From contig JNEU01000571.1 of NCBI GenBank assembly GCA_000697475.1, positions 1 through 24,691 on the forward strand: a stretch of DNA of 24,691 nucleotides. Reading direction: 5' to 3'. Shown here piece after piece: positions 21,757 through 24,691 of this stretch. Under the pieces are notes generated by a model. That model saw nothing but the letters and a program-made list of their open reading frames with translations, was not told the origin of the DNA and searched no databases. Source of the DNA: Lichtheimia corymbifera B2541. Lineage: Eukaryota > Mucoromycota > Mucoromycetes > Mucorales > Lichtheimiaceae. How positions within the stretch are numbered: the first letter of the stretch is position 1; each line of letters starts with the position of its first letter. The position numbers and the translations under genes were made by a program.

Positions 21757-22586
21757 CTAGCACGGTTCTTGCAAGTCCCACTTGTTCCTCTTTTTTCTTG
21801 TATCCTTTTTTTTGTTCTTTCTTGTTTTCTTGTTTTTTTTTTTTCTAAAGTCCCAAATAAGAATCCGCTTTTCAACCTTGATATTGGCAACCAAATGCTT
21901 ACTTTTTTCAGGTTCTTTCCCTTTTTGATGATGTTTGATATTGCGCTTGATTGAAATGTTTGATGTTTGATGATTGATATTGCGCTTGATTGAAGTGATT
22001 GATGATTGATGATTGATATTGCGCTTGATTGAAATGATTGATGTGACTTGACTTGTATGCGCGTGAAGAGATAGAGAGAAAGAGAGAGCCATAGATTGAT
22101 TTGCATTGATATCTTGATATATATATGTGTGGAATCTTGCATTTGCCGTGCGTACGAAATCCGGAACCGATCGCCAGAATCGCTGTGATATGGTACAGAC
22201 ATTCCATGATTGCATCTAAACAATAAAATGATAAGCGTCATTGTTGATGATAGGCATTGGGATCGTATACTTACGCTTTTAGTGGTCGATCTTTGCTTTG
22301 TTCTTGACTTTGACTTGAATGTCGGCCATGTTGATTTGGTAATGAGATGTGGGTCTTCATAATCTTGTCTGTAACCATGCATGAACCTCCAATGATTGGG
22401 AAAAGGTCCACAGACTACAAGTAAACTCTGGATCGATATGGCGTTGTGGAGAGATCCAGACTTGAATGACGATAGCAATCGTGGTTGATATTGAGGAACG
22501 CCATACGATCCATGAGTGTAGGTCTTCTTGTTCGCATATCGTGTAGATGATGCAGAGGTGCAAAATAATGGCATGGCTTGTATCAT
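21757..22586 (-). CDS. Hypothetical two-exon low-complexity protein with 13-residue repeats
   Basis: Exon 1 is 22586-22275 from an ATG. A 59-nt intron (GTAAGT to TTTAG) is 22274-22216. Exon 2 is 22215-21757: 256 aa, joined in phase 0. Exon 2 also begins with an ATG, so it could be a 152-aa gene by itself. The C-terminal half contains three copies of a 13-residue unit (SIKRNINHQSSIT-like) encoded by a 39-bp tandem repeat, then a very lysine-rich tail of KKK/RK runs from poly-A tracts. No known domain was seen. Exon 1 is also open in a second frame, so the model is uncertain. A GTAAGC site at about 21903 offers an alternative donor. Confidence 0.35.
21937..22036. repeat. Three-copy 39-bp tandem repeat
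   Basis: GATATTGCGCTTGATTGAA followed by A/G-TG starts at 21937, 21976 and 22015, exactly 39 bp apart. The intervening spacers are variants of TGATGATTGAT. The period is a multiple of three and falls in the exon 2 frame of the minus-strand gene at 21757-22586. Confidence 0.85.
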
Positions 22587-22602
22587 GGTTCCATTTTGTT
22601 TC

Positions 22603-23085
22603 CTAGTTGAAAGCGTTGTATCCCGCTAGCATGCTCCTCCTGCCACTAAAAAATGCCATATGTCGTCCTTGCCATCTGCTACCAAACGTGTGCTGCCAAT
22701 GGTGGTCATCAACAGCAACCTCTGCAACATGCGAATTGCGAACCGCCAGGCCAATTAAGTGAATTGAAATAATTTGATGATGCTGATTTGCTTTGAAGAA
22801 TGACTTGTTGAAAGATGATTCTGATGCATATGCCATGAACGCGGTACGGGGGTGAATATAATCACGTTTCCAAAGACAGGCAATCACCAATATTGAGCTG
22901 AATTGCAGTAATGTGTATAGGTGGTACTCTTGTATGTGTAGTGCGATCCATACGAATGCTTGTTCATGATGCGATTGTGTGTCAAAAAGTTGGATATGCA
23001 AGTGTGTATCGCCAAGTGATCCCGTTGTGTGCTCGTCTCGATGCCAATTGAATGCCTGAAATCCTTCACCCAGTAAACGATCCAT
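22603..23085 (-). CDS. Unidentified open frame (about 160 codons)
   Basis: From an ATG at 23085 (MDRLLGEGFQAFNWH) the minus strand is open for 160 codons to a TAG at 22603. The composition is rich in histidine and aromatics (THLHIQLFDTQSHHEQ, FFKANQHHQIISIHLIG). No domain is recognised. A second minus-strand frame is open across the right half (22884-23190) and looks about as plausible, so it is unclear which, if either, is translated. It could be an exon of a larger gene running from about 24.3 kb. Confidence 0.2.
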   Translation of the reverse strand: MDRLLGEGFQAFNWHRDEHTTGSLGDTHLHIQLFDTQSHHEQAFVWIALHIQEYHLYTLLQFSSILVIACLWKRDYIHPRTAFMAYASESSFNKSFFKANQHHQIISIHLIGLAVRNSHVAEVAVDDHHWQHTFGSRWQGRHMAFFSGRRSMLAGYNAFN

Positions 23086-23149
23086 ATGCTTGTAGGTGTC
23101 CCATTTTCCCAAGGAATATAGCTGGGATTGGTGTTGTCATCATCATAGT

Positions 23150-24691
23150 ACGCGTGATCCGTCGTATGTAACCGATGATACGATTGAATGAGAGTCGTCC
23201 TTTCTCACAGAGATGCTGATGATAATTCTTGAGATGCAGTGATTGTTGTCACCATGAAGATTGTGATCCGACTTCTTGCGAACGTGATAATCATTGAATT
23301 GGGTTGTCTATAAATAGTGTATCCGTCCTTGGTGCGATTTTCAGCTGGATCGTTTTGATTCTCGTTGAACCACGTGTGAATATAAAAGTATGAAAGGAAG
23401 CACTGGTAACTTGAAGATGATTCTCTGATTGAATGCCAGCACATGATTCTGTTGTTCCGTTGTCACCCCATGAGGAAAAGAGAAGAGCTTGCTTGTATTG
23501 TGTCCCAAAAGGGTGCCGGAGTCCGAAACAGGAAATTTTTGTCTCCATGGCAACTATTGTGTCCAAAATGGATACATGGTCCATAAAAAGAAAAGAGAAC
23601 TCTTGTGCCTTGTCGGTTTGCCAAAAGTATAGCCCAAGGATGACACCATCCATAAAAAGAAAAGAGAACTCTTGAACGTGACCAATGGTATTACCAAACC
23701 TTGAAGATCCAGATCGGCAACGGTACCAATAAAAAGAAAAGAGAACTCCTCGCCCTCCTCAACAGCTGCTGCTGCTGAAACCGATCGCTCAAAAGAGCCG
23801 CCAAGCCTACAATGAAAACAGGCATTCATGAGTGCTTTGATAAATATAAAAACATGCACTTGAATACATACCATAACCTGCTCACAGGGATACCCCACAA
23901 ATCCGGAAACAAGGCATGGGATCATCCCAAGTACGCGTCGCACCATATGCCCACAAATGGAAGGAATCGACATGCAGGTTTCACTCACCCCAGGATCTCT
24001 CAAAGCCTTATTCTCTGCTAACCAAGGGCGCCGGATCCAACGCCTTTCCAACCCACAGCCAATCCAGTGTTTGAGGCCTTGCGAGCATGTCTTGATGATT
24101 CATGTCAAATGCCCACTTCAAAGATGATGACCGCTTGTGCCAAAACATGACCATCCAACATGTCAAGGCGGTATCACTATGCAGGAGCACATCACAATAT
24201 CCATAATTATGATTGCCCCCACATCATAAAAGGGTGTTTGTGAGTAATTGGATCATATCATATATTGCCACGGTTCCCAACTTACCGCTTAAACAGATAT
24301 CCAAACGCCTCAATGAGCAATGTCGTGCACCGATATACACTGTTCACTCCTATCATACATACAACGGTTGATCTATACCTTATTCAAGGCTATCTTATGT
24401 TCGGGTACAGGATCCACACATCCGAGTAGTTCACACACACAATAAGGAGATGGCACACATATAAGGGTAAGAGGTAACAAACAATGAATGTGGACTTTGA
24501 CTTTATCATAGAAAGGGCTCTTACGCCACTACAGCCCATTTACACGCACGACTTACACAAATGATCCATTTGTCACACCCACACACGGGTGCCACTATCT
24601 CTGCGTATTCCAACTTATCCAAATACTCAATCAGGAAGCCACGTCAACATCAATCCAAATATCATCCCTTACGCCATCATCCATTAAACAT
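23150..24691 (-). other. Unresolved region with minus-strand splice signals
   Basis: A convincing 65-nt intron signal on the minus strand runs 23871-23807 (GTATGT to CATTGTAG). A further GTAAGT donor lies at about 24285. Open minus-strand stretches flank them: 24190-24008 (ending DPAPLVSRE), 24051-23554 and 23653-23291. I could not join them into one phase-consistent protein; a TGA blocks the frame that best fits the 65-nt intron. The region may be a decayed multi-exon gene, or a real one with exons I misplaced. On the plus strand an ATATAAGG element at about 24459 precedes a 26-codon frame starting at 24484; this is too short to call. Confidence 0.3.
23581..23748. repeat. Three copies of a 23-25 bp A-rich motif
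   Basis: CCATAAAAAGAAAAGAGAAC plus CTCTTG-like flank occurs at 23581-23605 and 23650-23674 (identical), and with one inserted base in its left part at 23726-23748. On the minus strand the unit reads QEFSFLFMD in the first two copies (69 bp apart, same frame) and EEFSFLFIG in the third (77 bp further, shifted frame). Confidence 0.85.

Overview
The window looks like a piece of a fungal nuclear genome, most likely from an early-diverging (Mucoromycota, Lichtheimia-like) fungus. Seen in the sequence: genes broken by short introns (55-80 nt) with GTAAGT/GTAGGT/GTATGT donors, one exact TACTAAT branch site, TATA-like and AATAAA elements, and a family of large proteins with N-terminal TPR-like helices, an F-box and a long leucine-rich C-terminal part. 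The taxon is an inference from this style; no rRNA or other marker gene is present.

The left 19 kb is a cluster of six members of one F-box/TPR/LRR family: a truncated fragment (327-578, minus), an intact gene (1475-3518, minus), two intact tandem genes (4532-6629 and 9128-11265, plus), a probably nonsense-damaged gene (11893-13982, minus) and a clear pseudogene (16943-19072, plus). In the five long members a single phase-1 intron lies at the same place, between the TPR/F-box exon and the LRR exon. The first three residues of exon 2 and the block L-T-D-L just after it can be aligned in most of them. Such proteins normally serve as substrate adaptors of SCF (Skp1-cullin-F-box) ubiquitin ligases; the targets here are unknown.

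The three plus-strand genes sit in a larger duplicated unit: a roughly 0.9-1.2 kb upstream block with a shared TATA-like element about 170-190 bp before the ATG, the F-box gene, and a downstream block (about 7.1-8.0, 14.6-15.6 and 19.7-20.8 kb) that looks like a minus-strand transcription unit. The downstream blocks have a TATA-like element at one end and AATAAA at the other, but no reading frame is preserved across copies. The first two genes start 4.6 kb apart. The third starts 7.8 kb after the second because the inverted gene at 11.9-14.0 kb lies inside that unit. The third downstream block carries a perfect 18-copy TCCAA array.

The right end (about 21.2-24.7 kb) is different. Minus-strand splice signals support a small three-exon gene with an internal TGA (21219-21699) and a two-exon low-complexity protein with a 39-bp repeat (21757-22586). 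Further right there are open frames, one good intron signal and a triplicated motif, but no model I can resolve. The left edge (91-327) carries direct repeats and a cluster of palindromes centred on GACCCGGGTC that abuts the truncated F-box fragment. No rRNA, tRNA, CRISPR array or recognisable transposase was seen.
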